Below are positions 12,727 to 23,381 of a DNA stretch of 64,000 bases, one piece after another (the stretch's first letter is position 1; each line of letters opens with the position of its first letter). The position numbers and the translations under genes were made by a program. Under the pieces are notes generated by a model that worked only from the letters and a program-made list of their open reading frames with translations, did not search any database and had not been told where the DNA came from. The stretch comes from Tricholomella constricta (lineage: Eukaryota > Basidiomycota > Agaricomycetes > Agaricales > Lyophyllaceae): assembly GCA_013368375.1 (NCBI GenBank), contig JAACJP010000009.1, forward strand, positions 558,001-622,000, written 5' to 3'.

Positions 12727-13403
12727 ATGTCTGACGTCCACGAACTAATATTCAAAATCGGCAACCCATGCAACACCACCATCGTCGATAGTGGCACGAG
12801 AAAAGTCCTCTACGAAGTCGCCACCGAACACGGCGAAACTACGGTTACACACGTAAAGAACAGCACGGGCGAGACGATCGCGTCTTGGGTGTGGAAGGAC
12901 GTCCGACGTCATCACCCTGGGAAATACCAAGCCTATGTCCGTCAGTACATGGCTGAAAAAAAACTTTGTACCATTCAAAGAGTGCGTATCTTCTGTGTTA
13001 TAGACCATCATGTTGAAAACTTTTGAAGCACGGTGACGCTTCAAGATAACGTGGGTCGAAAATTTAAGTGGAAGGGGAACGCTCCAGGGCTATCGTTAGA
13101 GGTGCGTCTGCACTAACCCTCATCCATAAAATCGGAACCAATAGCTCATTTCAGCTGTACGCTGAGGACAACAAGAAAGAGCCTCTGGTCCGTTTCCAAA
13201 AGTCACGCAGTATTGGAAACAGCAGGGGCCAGCCGCCAACCTCAACTACCGAGCCCGCTCGCCTGATTATGGATGTTAGGGGTGTGGAGATTCAGGACAT
13301 GGCAGTCGTGTCGTTCCTCGTCCTGGAAAAGAGCCGTCGGGCAAGAGAAAATTCGGCAGACTCGATTGGGATTGCTCCAATTGGCATCATGGGAGCCCAA
13401 TGA
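12727..13403 (+). pseudogene. DUF6593 protein, frameshifted in an A-run
   Basis: DUF6593 is a domain of unknown function common in mushroom genomes. Three exons (12727-12981, 13029-13101, 13155-13403) encode it, but the spliced length is one base over a multiple of three. The first exon reads VHELIFKIGNPCNTTIVDSG and then KNSTGETIASWVWKDV. The frame changes at a run of eight A at about 12956-12963: deleting one A gives a VPFKD stretch leading into TVTLQDN, which matches the intact neighbour at 14069-15057. Later exons are clean (RKFKWKGNAPGLSLE, YAEDNKKEPLVRFQKSR, then VSFLVLEKSRR). Either the gene is newly broken or the run was miscounted in sequencing; everything else looks functional. Confidence 0.75.
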
Positions 13404-14068
13404 GGACATTGAGAAGGCCTCGGAACGGAGGGAATTTTACAGGGGACGTGAGGTTTAACGATGGAATGGACGAGCGTTCATCGCAGGGTGTGTGGCTTAA
13501 GGCACAGGTATCAAAGGTAATTTGAAGAAATTCGGGGCGCCGCGGAAGCGCGGCATTTTGTCGGATCTCGGCCTGCCAAGAGCGGAACGGCCTTCGGGAT
13601 GTTCTCATTCCGGTCTACGAGAATGAAAACCTCCCTATGGCCTATGGACTCATATTCAATAAACTCAAGGACTATGATTAACAAAAGCCGACTTCATGTG
13701 AGTATTATCCATGGATGTATGATCTGACGACGCGGCTTTCGGGCCTATCGTCTCAAAAGCGCACCGGTTGCACACGCGTGATCGATACCTACTGATCGCC
13801 CTGTACCAAAAATCTTTGAAATGTCATTACTAACACACCACAAGATGAACTTACTTAGGGGAGCTCTTAAGCATTTTGCCAGGTCTAGGTTTAAGTTTCT
13901 GTCCAGGTTGACTCTCAAGTCTTTCGAATTTTTCGCTCCCCAGTCACCGCCTCTTTCCTGGTTCGAATCAAGGTCATTAGAGGCTAGAGCGCAAGCCCGA
14001 AACATCGCGCAGCTAGTCCACCTTTCACCTAAACCTGCTACTTGTGGTTGTCAGACCAGGCAAATAAC
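13404..14068. other. intergenic between the two DUF6593 genes
   Basis: About 660 bases with no supported gene. Small open frames carry no DUF6593-like residues, so there is no sign of a third copy. Confidence 0.45.
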
Positions 14069-15057
14069 ATGCTGCGCAGTGACGATTCTACACCCTCATC
14101 GCCTCAGTCTGTTGCCCCGACAACACTGAATCCAACCTTACCACCAGCACCGTCCTTGACTTTCGCTCCACTACCAACCCCTTCGGCGCCAAGCTCCTCA
14201 AGCGCACCATTGACATTAATATTTCACCCTGACCACCCTTGTTGCACACATATTAGTGATGGCGCGACCGATAAGCTACTTTATGTCGTCGAGTCGGAGG
14301 TTATCCAGGAGCCGTTCTTAAAGAAGCGGACCGTGACTTCGGTGCGGCGGCCAGCTAAGGACTCTGCAATAGCACAATTCCAGTGGAGGGATATCTTTTC
14401 ATCGGACACGATCGCCTTGACGCGTGAGATCGCGAGTGGCGCCATTGGGAAGGATAGTGATAGAGGAAACGGACTTGGAAAAGGAGGGGACGGACTGGTC
14501 GTCATGCCTGCGAGTTCCTGGCTGAAGAAGAGCGCAGTGCCATTCAAAGAGTGCGTTATTATCCTGGCTTACTGAGACACGGGCACCGATAAAATGCCTC
14601 AGCACCGTGACATACAAAGACCCAGATCGGAAAGGGTATAAATGGAAAGGATTCGCGCCAGGTCTTTCTCTAGAGGTGGTTGTTGTCTCCATCTCCATCC
14701 CGTTGAAATTTCTGACGCGAACATCATCCGCTGTTATAGCTCTACTCCGCAGAATACCCAACCTATGCACTTGCAAAATTCTACAAGTCCCGCCGCACCA
14801 GCACGTCGACCACATCGACGTCTTCGCGAGTGATCAAAGAAGACGGCACTTACAAAGTAGAGACCAAGGTCCGAGCGAGGTCGCGGAATCCTGCAAAACT
14901 CACCATAGACACAAGCCTTGTGCGTGCAGGACTACTGGATGAGGTGGTTGTGGCGTTCCTGTATCTAGAGAAGATCAGAAGAGAGAGGGATGATGACGAT
15001 TTCAAGGTCGTCCCGAAGGTGAAATCGGAATTACCACAGCAATCCTCATCTTCGTAG
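14069..15057 (+). CDS. DUF6593 domain protein (intact copy)
   Basis: Three exons (14069-14550, 14603-14675, 14740-15057) give 290 residues. The start is the first ATG in the frame. About 50 residues of low-complexity Pro/Ser/Thr precede the domain. The domain shows LIFHPDHPCCTHISDGATDK, VRRPAKDSAIAQFQWRDIFS, VPFKD joined to TVTYKDPDRKGYKWKGFAPG, then LYSAEYPTYALAKFYKSRR, and ends with DEVVVAFLYLEKIRRERDDD. Intron positions are identical to those of the upstream copy, which shows the two arose by duplication. Function unknown; the fold is predicted to resemble tubby/LURP-type barrels in this family. Confidence 0.85.
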
Positions 15058-15303
15058 TATGTTGTTTACTATCTAGGAATTCGAAGTCACTTGTCAGAGC
15101 GACATGGAGCACACGTGATGGCTTGGAACCCGGGGTCACCCACGTCCCGACTCCCATGTTCTGCCCACACCGCACTGCCTCAACATGTACTGTATATATA
15201 TGGCATACTTGAAATTCATTAGTTTAACCCTTTCCGTCACACCCTCAACACTACCAACCGATCTCACCTCATCCGGGATTTTCATTGCCATACATATTCC
15301 TTG

Positions 15304-16399
15304 ATGGGTTCTCGTCGCAAAAGCGTAGATTCCTCTGGCTCCTCCGGTAACGAATCGGAGGATTACAAGCACAAGGACAAAAAGGATAAGGACAAGGGCA
15401 AGGACAATGGCAAGAAAGAAAAGAAGGATAAGGATAAGGATAAGGATAAGAAGGATAAAAAAGACAAGGACAAGGACGGGAAGGATAAGGACAAGGATAA
15501 GAAGGATAAGGACAAGGATAAGGATAAGAAGGACAAGGACAAGGACAAGAGTAAAGATGGAAAGGAGAAGGGTGATTCGAAAGATAGCAAGGATAAGGAC
15601 AAGAAGGAGAAGTCGAGGGATGGTAAGGACGCTAGCGATACCAAAGATGGATATGGGCACACAGTCGGTGGAGGATATACGGGTCAATCTTTCGCTCAAG
15701 CACCGATGGACCAAGGCTACGGACAATTCAGCTCCCCTCCCTTCGTTCCCCCCAGCTTTGAAGCCAATCGTGCTGTAAACCCAGGCGACCCCGGCTTTCC
15801 ATCGCCGCCAAGTTATGGTAGCAACGAGCCTGCTGCCCCACCATCAGGCTATCGCGTGCCTCTAACGACCACATCGCCGTTTCCAGAGCAAGTGGTGGCT
15901 GGAGAGCCCGTCTGTTACGACGGCGATGGTGTCTCACCGATCTTCATCGGCTCGGCCCTCTTCGCGAACTCGGTCCACCCATGCAAGATTGGCCCTCACC
16001 TCCAACCCTTTGCCTCCGTCGCATACGGCGGGGTTGAGCACGGCCACGAAGGACGATACGATCTCCTTCCGTTCATTCCGCAGACGATGGAGTGGGTACA
16101 TACGTCGTATGGACAGATCCCCCCCGGTAGACGCCCGATCGAAGGGGGTTACGAAGAAACTGGGGAGAAGCTCTACCACGGACTCGTAACGCTCAACGGG
16201 GTCAAAGTTCCTGGAAAGACTGGAGAACACCTGTACGTATCTTTTCGTCGCTGAGATGATCGACTCATCGCCATCAAGGGGTGCTTGCAACGTCTCATTT
16301 GGAGGAAGCGAAATCGCGATCACTGAACATGAAATTTTGTACGTGATAACATCTTGCGTCGAGAACTCACACTGAGAGCTTCATAGGTGCTGGAGATAA
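15304..16399 (+). CDS. K/D-rich protein with C-terminal DM9 (DUF3421) domain
   Basis: Three exons (15304-16232, 16279-16338, 16387-16399) sum to 333 codons plus stop; the last coding exon is 13 nt. Residues about 20-110 are an almost uninterrupted Lys/Asp repeat built on KDKDK units. A Gly/Pro/Ser/Tyr-rich linker follows, to about residue 190. The last 140 residues form a DM9 region: PVCYDGDGVSPIFIGSALFA, IGPHLQPFASVAYGGVEHGH, YEETGEKLYHGLVTLNGVKV, and after splicing NVSFGGSEIAITEHEIL. DM9 repeats in other organisms bind mannose-type sugars, so a lectin-like role is possible. There is no signal peptide, so the protein should be intracellular. The K/D tract suggests RNA or membrane contacts; this is inference. 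Confidence 0.82.
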
Positions 16400-16789
16400 T
16401 GGATCGCAATGATCAGGAGAATACCTTGTCGGGTACAATTAACGGACTATGTTGTATAAAGAGCAGCGTCTGATGCGTTGAAATGTGAGATATGTTAGTG
16501 TTCTGCCCAAGTCTCTCCTCCTCGAGGTGTCGCGCATGCAGAGCAGGCGAGATGCCCAGCCTCATTGTTCCTGTAGGAGATTGAACGGCATGATTCTTTT
16601 CTGTGAAGCGGAAGACCTACAGGGTGCATACTAGACACGCCCACTGTTCGGCAGTTAGAGGCGGTTCGAGTCTGGCTCGTTGTATTGGATCATACCCCAC
16701 CTTCGGTGGAGATTTCGCAAGCTTTATTTGCCTACCCCGCGAAGATAAATGTTGGGATGACTTTGAGACTTTGGTAGCGGGAAGAATTA
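16400..16789. other. convergent 3' region
   Basis: The DM9 gene and the Wss1 gene end toward each other here. No further gene, RNA or repeat was seen. Confidence 0.45.
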
Positions 16790-18417
16790 CTAGCCACGGG
16801 AGTCAGCAAAGCGACTATTTGAATTGGGGGAAAGAGACGAACCAACGACGTCGCCATCATCCGAATCATCTGCTTTCCGTTTCCCCTTCAACTTGCCTGT
16901 CGGTGCCCCAACTGCACCCGTAGAGCCAGAGCCTGGAGAAAAATTGCGAGTATCAGGCCCTTGAGAAGACTGTCCTTGTGAGGTGCTGAATTTGCAGTCT
17001 TTTTCGAAGTAGTCCCATAGGTTGCCCGACTTCAGCCCGTCCAGATCATCATTCGACTCCGATGTCAAGAGGGTTTTTCGGCGGTCAGAATCTGTCTCGG
17101 AGAAGGCTTCTTCAACCTCATCCTCAGATTCAGTGCTTGAAATATCCGGGGCAGTCCTTGATGATGTAGAAATTGAAGCTAAGGAAGCGTTGCACACAAT
17201 GAGTTTAAAATCATTGAACATGGACCAAATGCACACAATACCTTTCTCCTGCATGGCAAGTATTCGTCGTTCAATTGCCTGAGCTCGCTCTTCCCGGGCA
17301 CGTTTACTGGGACAACACATTACCGAAAAGCCCCGCCGATCGACCATGATTAGTGTATCTCACCTAGCAGCCTGCTTTCCGAAACCAGCCCCTTTGCCTT
17401 CAGCCACATCCTCAGCTAAAGTCATACCTTTTCCGATAAATGCAGCCTTGGATGTGACTCTTGCACCTGCCTTGCGAGGTTTTGCCGTTTGTCGGCCTGA
17501 CGAGGTTGAGGCTGTAATCGTCGTATCGCGCGGCTTTCTTGGTCGACGAGTTCTAGTAACGGTAGGACGCCTGCGAGTTTGGGCGCCACCACACTACAGA
17601 CATTGTAAGCATGGATGTGGATGATGACGCCAATGAACGCACCATGTATTCAGGTAGGTCTCCTGGTTCAACCCCTTGTCCAGATACTCTCACAGAGTCT
17701 GCCAAGCGAGTGCCAGACGACCAATAGCCTGTTGTGCGGATTCTGAGTAAGAGAAAGCAGTACCAGCCGGTGTGGATATGTATGCACCGTCACCATAGTA
17801 TCCTTTATCTTGTAACGCCCGTACTTCTGCACACAGTCGTTTCCAAAGAGCCTGAAACGCAGGCCCATGGTTCATATGCTAGGTAAAAACAACATTAGTG
17901 GCATGTCGATTTATTGTGACGCGTAATTGTTACCTTGATGTGAGCCAACTAGATAGTGAGATTGAGCAATGCAATTGCTGAGTACGATCTGGCAGACAAA
18001 CCTCATGGCAAAGAGTGCTCATTGTCCAGAACGTCGGTAGAAACGTCCTATCTGACCTGCGCAAGACCAGCTCTTGGTGGCTCGTTTGAACATGTAGGTT
18101 TCGACGCAATGAAAAGGGGCAATACTCACCGACTGTTTCACCAGCGTTCCAATTCCTTCCAGCGAAGACATTGTTATGCTCATACTGTCATTTATCAAGT
18201 CAAGTCACACCGCATATATTGATGTCCGACCAACCTCCTCCAGGCTGTTCACCGAGAAGCCGTGCGATTTCATTATCGGCCGCACTTGGGCTGCGAGAGC
18301 TCGCAATAGCTGCCTGGCAGACTCTTGTTCTGTTTCGTCAAGCGAGGGCAACGCCGTTATAAAGTTCACATGTGGATTTGGATTGCTTTCCTTCTCGTTG
18401 AGCCTGTGGTGGACCAT
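16790..18417 (-). CDS. WSS1: Wss1-type WLM-domain metalloprotease (DNA-protein crosslink repair)
   Basis: Wss1 digests proteins covalently trapped on DNA, working in the nucleus with Cdc48 and SUMO. The start is the ATG at 18415-18417, opening the WLM domain with RLNEKESNPNPHVNFITALP. Then follow SARQLLRALAAQVRPIMKSH, NNVFAGRNWNAGETV, ELVLRRSDRTFLPT, and the zinc site spliced from three exons as CHE, LAHIK and HMNHGPAFQALW, giving HExxH plus a downstream His. Next come EVRALQDKGYYGDGYWSSGT and VEPGDLPEYMCGGAQTR. A basic linker and KRAREERAQAIERRILAMQ lead into an acidic, Ser-rich tail. The LAHIK exon (17934-17948) is only 15 nt. The stop at 16790 is the best fit, but the tail's last intron is uncertain, and no clear SUMO- or Cdc48-binding motif was identified. 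Confidence 0.87.
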
Positions 18418-19106
18418 GTCATTGAGACGAGAGTTAAATGTCAATTTGTAATATAGGTCACAGGTCATTTGTGGCCTCGTGATGTGACAAATGGCGCGTA
18501 GCATAATGACACAGTAGCACGCTCAACCTACTGATCCATATAATAACAGTATCAGCGCGCTCCGCCGCAGGGCCCGCTACACGTCACTACTGTATTACAT
18601 TCATTACATGAATTGCACAGATTTCTATCCCAATATAAATTATTGTGTTGAAGGGATAGCGTGATTGCTAATATTATGTGGCCTCTGCAAATGGCACCAA
18701 AGAAATGGACAACGACAGGCTGATTATCACCCCTCCAGTACTCCAAAAACACCATACGACGTCGAGGGTCTCCGTTCACCGCGACCGAATGTCAGAAGGG
18801 ATCAATTCGGCACACCACTTCACACACCGGAGTGGATTCACAATCCTCGAATATAAATACGAACACATAGATGAGCGTCGCCGGAATCTGATCTACTTTG
18901 CTTGTATATGTTTGGCAATGGCTTCCGACACTGTGACCTGGCAGCGCCCTGCGCTCTCTCTTTCTTCATGGCTATGGGGTGGCACCAAGGTGAAGGCTTC
19001 TCCGTATAAGTTGCGGTTTAGGTCCCAATTACACGCGTATGCTGCCCCGAAAGCATACAGTTTTCATTTATTTCATTTCTTGGACGTGTGTGCACATGCA
19101 TCCACA
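18418..19106. other. intergenic, left flank of the Helitron region
   Basis: No gene is supported. It contains the outer copy of a GC-rich hairpin sequence at 18551-18581 (listed separately) in otherwise AT-richer sequence. Confidence 0.45.
18551..18581 (-). repeat. GC-rich hairpin ending in CTGA, outer copy (candidate Helitron 3' terminus)
   Basis: On the minus strand this is GTAGCGGGCCCTGCGGCGGA followed by GCGCGCTGA and then T. The core forms an imperfect hairpin (AGCGGGCC pairing with the GCGCGCT side). A CTRR end after a GC hairpin is the usual Helitron 3' signature. An almost identical copy lies about 1,025 bases away, at 19577-19607. Confidence 0.5.
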
Positions 19107-19570
19107 GTCGCAGCTAGCCCATCCCCATCTAATGACCACCCCACCACCTCCACCACGCCCTCGCCCGCCCTTCCACCCCACCAACCCCTCCTTTAGGACC
19201 CCCAGCACGCATGCCTGGGGCGATTCGCGCAAACACGAATCGTGTTCGTCGACGGGGTCGTCGTCACCGTCCCAGCTAGCCCACCCCCATTTAATGACCA
19301 CCCCACCACCTCCACCACGCCCTCGCCCGCCCTTCCACCCCACCAACACATCGCTCAGGACCCCCAACACCTATTTCTGAGCCGATTCGCGCAATCGCGC
19401 TTCGCTTTCGTTGTCAGCGTCATCGTCATCGCCCCAGCCGGCCCATCCTCACCTAACGACTACCCCACCACCTCTGTCGCACCCCCACCCGCCCTTCGAC
19501 CCCACCCACGCCTTCCTTAGAACCCCCAGCAGCGAGAGATAGGGCGAATCGCGTTTGTGCGAAACACCTT
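19107..19570 (+). repeat. three tandem GC-rich units of about 150 bp
   Basis: Each unit carries a C-rich core (ACCACCCCACCACC, then CGCCCTCGCCCGCCC or a variant, then ACCCCC), a short inverted motif around GGCGATTCGCGC, and an end rich in TCGTCGTC or TCATCGTCATCG. Units start near 19107, 19258 and 19424. The second and third are nearly identical to the inverted copy at 32972-33231. Confidence 0.75.
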
Positions 19571-19576
19571 CGACAG

Positions 19577-19607
19577 TGTCAGCGCGCTCCGCCGCAGGGC
19601 CCGCTAC
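19577..19607 (-). repeat. GC-rich hairpin ending in CTGA, inner copy
   Basis: This repeats the 18551-18581 sequence over at least 26 bases, in the same orientation. Here CTGA is followed by C instead of T on the minus strand. It borders the tandem-repeat block. Confidence 0.5.
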
Positions 19608-19670
19608 GAGAACCTCAGGAACACATCCTTCATATGACATCGTCGGATTCAAGAAAGATATTCAACTATA

Positions 19671-20841
19671 TTACAGAAGCTCCATCAGGTCGGTGTCATC
19701 TGCAGCGACATAGAATCCATTGCGACGACTGTATTGCAGCGAGGCGGCGCTGTGTACCTCGTCGCGGCCAAATTCCTCCCATAATTTATCCACACCTAGT
19801 CTTCGTCGCATTGTTCCTTTTGCTTCCTCCGTCAACCAAGTGCCTACCCCTTTCCAGTAATCTTCAAGTACCCACACGGCCATCACGGCGAAACATGGGA
19901 CCTTCTTCCATACTTGCGGGCCTTTACCCAATGTCCATTCTTGAAGTGCGAATCCCCTGCATTCGCCCTTCCCCGCAAATGGACCGACACCATTAGGAAA
20001 TATAGTGGGGCATGCCTCTGCGAAATTCAGAGTTCCTTCGGCGTTGAGTAGGGGAACAACTACAAGAAGTTGGAAATTAGTTGGTGCACCCCGATGCTTA
20101 CATGTTCGTACCCGAATTTTGAAGTCCAAGAGGAATTTCTCTCTCAACTGTCATTCATCAGTACAAACCGGATGTACTGAATTCATTGAGAAACCTACTG
20201 TTCAGCTTCGTCTCGTAGGATTCAAAATTGGGAAGTGGACCTCCATCGGGAAGGTTGTTCAACCTTTTCCAATTGATAGAAACATTGTTGTAGGGTTTAC
20301 TGTGTCTTGTTAGCCACGCCAACGCGGCATGCAATTTGTCACGGCGTATGCACAGTTCGTCCGTCAAGATGAACCCAAGGGACATGTCGGTTGACACAGT
20401 TATGATTTGTTGAAGCTCCTCAAGTGAAAGCGGTAATTCCGTAGCTGTAAACTGCCCGTGGAACTGCAGCGGTAGCAGCTGAGGCGAAATGACAACATTT
20501 TCCCCCTTAAGATCGATATTCAGACCGACGTGGAACGTCAGCGTGATGAGAGCAATCTCGACGCAGCTCAATTCCTGCATGATTGCGGGCATAACGCCAA
20601 CCTCGGCATCGTAATCGTGGGGGAGAATCGAATAATCTTGTGCTCTCTCAGTGCAAGTGTAGCATATTATGCACCGTTTTCGAAGAGCGGCGTCGTAGCA
20701 GAAGAACGTTTCATTGGGCGGACCGTCTTCGTGCTTGTCAATGTCATTGATGAGATGCAACCGATCGACATTGAACCATGGCGGATTTCCGTTCTTGTCA
20801 GCAGGCTCTTCGCAAGCAGCGCAATCCGGAGTGAAGTGCAT
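19671..20841 (-). CDS. DUF6570-like protein, truncated relative of the Helitron Rep N-terminus
   Basis: Three exons fit: the ATG at 20841 down to about 20182, a short middle exon (about 20112-20160), and a last exon ending at the stop at 19671. The first exon has a Cys-rich start (PDCAACEEPADKNGN, CIICYTC), then LSCVEIALITLTFHVGLN, and DKLHAALAWLTRHSKPYNNV with LNNLPDGGPLPNFE. The last part resembles IRKALIWLKQHNYLYSNIEI and INALPEGEPLPF of the Rep gene at 27935-32697. After the introns, ACPTIFPNGVGPFAG parallels PTLFPYGLGGFE of that gene. So it corresponds only to the region before the catalytic Rep domain. It may be a degraded second Rep or a shortened protein that has been kept. No stop interrupts the chain. 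Confidence 0.6.
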
Positions 20842-21306
20842 AATGGAGATGTTCTCAGAATGCTATACATCTCTTGGTATATAGACATCTTAATACCTCC
20901 TATTCTGCTCTGCGTTCCAGGTGAGCCCCTCTTTTCTCCTCCCCTATTGTAACAAAGTTACTAGCGCAGTATGGTCTGCTATATGCAATTTTCACGACAT
21001 CCTAACCATGTAATACAAACATTTTTCAAGTTTAAATGATACAGAACCTGAATGAACAGTGGCTTAGAAAATCGTAAGGTGACGTAGAAAACAAGTATAC
21101 GTGTCCGAGCACTCGAAATGAAGAGTCCAAAGAGATAAAGAAAGCTAGGTAAGACTGTTCGGAATGAGATGTCCATCCCCGAGGAAACATTGATCACTTT
21201 AAAATGAGTAGCAAAAAAAAGAGTCTGTGCATTTGAAGTGAAGTGTCCAGATAGAAAAGGAGAATGGCAATGTTCAAGGAAAAAAGTATAGGAGAAGGAG
21301 GTGTTA

Positions 21307-22826
21307 CTATTTCTTACTTTGGCGGGTCGGTTTGGATGAACGTTGATCAACAGCCTTTGCCTTTCCTTTGCGGTCTGAAGATGCCACAGTGTCATCGTTC
21401 ATGTCTTCATCGTTGTCGTGATGACTGTTAAGCTCGATGAAGTCTTCAGAGTGATTGGCGGGGGGGGGGTAACTTTCATGGCGCTGTCAGAGTCGGACGA
21501 ATTATCGGCGTTGGACTTCGACTTTTGAATCGGGTCGGCTTTTAGTCGTTTCGTCCCAAAGTTGTCGAACGCTTTGTCGGTGGTTCTAGTTGGCGCACTT
21601 TTGACAGAGTCGATAGGAAACCCATCTCCACTGGTGCGATGTTCAATGGGCATAGGGCTCAAGGTGAGTGCACGCATGGTGTGAACATTGATTTGGTAGA
21701 TCTGAAAAAGGGAGTCAGGTACCGTTACGTGGAGCATGCGATATACGTACATGACGACCGTCACCGCGCGAATCTTGTATGACGAAACAATGAAAGGTGA
21801 CTCTCATGATAACAAGAGTTCCTGCACGAAAAACATCGCACACGTCCCATGGTTTGACAAGCTCGCCATTGATGTCCCGTAAGTCGAGTTGAGCAAGACG
21901 GGACCGCTCGTGTTGAAAGATGGGACCCCCATAGTCAGGAAGACGAGAACATGGATAAGTACTGTTCAAGGTAGCTGTGTCTAGGTGAACACATTCAGTA
22001 TATCATTATACGTACTTCAAATGACGAACCGCTGGTGTCAGCCTCTGGTTCCTGCATAGTTTCAGGTTCGGGCACTCTTGGCAAGTCAGAGTTCAATGCG
22101 CGTTTGCCCACACGCCGCTTGGACACTGCACTCAGTGTAGGTTTAGGGGCCTAGAGCGAGTTTCAGAGCAGACAGATGGAGCAGATGGTCGACGTACAAC
22201 ATATTTGGGTGCAAGAGTGACGACTATGACGTTCGGCGCCGCTTCGGTCATGTTACCCCTCTGTTCGACAATACATTCCTTTGGGTTGAACCTCTGAACT
22301 TAAATGAGCGACACAGGACTTTTGTTATCACAAATACTCACATATCCAAATTCCTTTTCGTCGGCCTGTACGACAGCGTTGAAGGTTCCAACCTGGTTGA
22401 TAAACAAAGTTTCAACCAGTCTTGTAGCATTGATAGGACAGCCAATATGAATGACGTCCTTGACGCGGACATCATCCGTGATGGTTCTGGTCTGCTTATT
22501 TGCTTTTCACTGTACATCCTTAGGTCATCTTTATTACTCACCTGTTCCCCAGGACGTCCGGTGTAGAACGAGCCTCTGGCAGACATTCTAGTTCCTTGTT
22601 GTTCAGTCCCAATTTCACCAAATAGAACCCCAACAAATTCATTCCTAGTGTGGTCGGCGTAGCTGAAATTCTTTGACCAGTCTTCAATGCGACGAAAGAA
22701 CGTCTTGTTGTAGTCGGCAGAAGCGATGGCGCGATCTCCAAGAGAGAGAATTTCAGAAGAGAGCTCATCATAGACACCATCATCAGCCAGGTTGCGGAAG
22801 TGTGCCGTGTCAAAGTTTGCGTCCAT
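21307..22826 (-). CDS. unrecognised spliced gene inside the Helitron; possible OB-fold ssDNA-binding accessory
   Basis: A six-exon chain starts at the ATG at 22826. The first exon (MDANFDTAHF through SARGSFYTGRPGEQ) joins TRTITDDVRVKDVIHIGCPI and NATRLVETLFINQVGTFNAV, then VQRFNPKECIVEQRGN, and a basic linker (SKRRVGKRALNSDLPR). Next comes LAQLDLRDINGELVKPWDVC with FRAGTLVIMRVTFHCF, and IYQINVHTMRALTLSP. The last block, with its alternation of short strands and a PGTL-like turn, recalls OB folds of RPA-type proteins; that is inference. A run of ten G (plus strand, about 21460) shifts the frame: another count restores a tail of NHSEDFIELN, DEDMNDDTVASSDRKGKAKA, ending at 21307. As read, the protein would stop at 21399. 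Confidence 0.5.
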
Positions 22827-22882
22827 GATGAGGAAAAAGGAGTAAACAGCAATGACACAGTATACACACTGCCGACCACATG

Positions 22883-22890
22883 CCTTTATA
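22883..22890 (-). promoter_or_regulatory. TATA box before the gene at 21307-22826
   Basis: On the minus strand TATAAAGG lies about 57 bases before the ATG at 22826, supporting that this transposon-borne gene has its own promoter. Confidence 0.4.
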
Positions 22891-23381
22891 CGATAAACTG
22901 ATTTGAAACAAGGGATAAGAAAGCCGCAACCATGAAACGTCTAAGTCAATGATGTGTCAAATAGGGGACGTAGAACATAGTCCACAGAGGAGAGAGCGCA
23001 GAACATAAGAAGAGAAAGGAGAGTAATAATAGCAAAACACATGAACATAGCAAAGAGTGAGTAGAGGAGTTATGGATGGGTTTGATCCGATTCAAACGGA
23101 AAGGGGAGAGAAGGGGAGGTTGGGCTGGTTTAGACAGGGCTGGATTGCGTGGATAGTGGACTGGGGTGACGAGCAACTTCAGAGGTGAGATGCTGGTTGT
23201 GGTCCAGCGAAAGCGATCTTGGAAGGCCCTCCAGGACGTCGACATCATCAACTGTGCTCTCTCCATACTGCTTCAGCCCGATGATGGATGGCTGGGGTGT
23301 CGGCGAGGCAGAGGGCAAGGAAGAGGCGGGGAGGCCGATGGATCCCAGGCCACTTGTTACCTTAGCCGCGAGTTTTCCATA

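Noticed and set aside
15363..15726. Leu/Ser/Ile-rich minus-strand open frames
   Set aside because: They are the complement of the AAGGAT/AAGGAC repeat coding the Lys/Asp tract of the DM9 gene.
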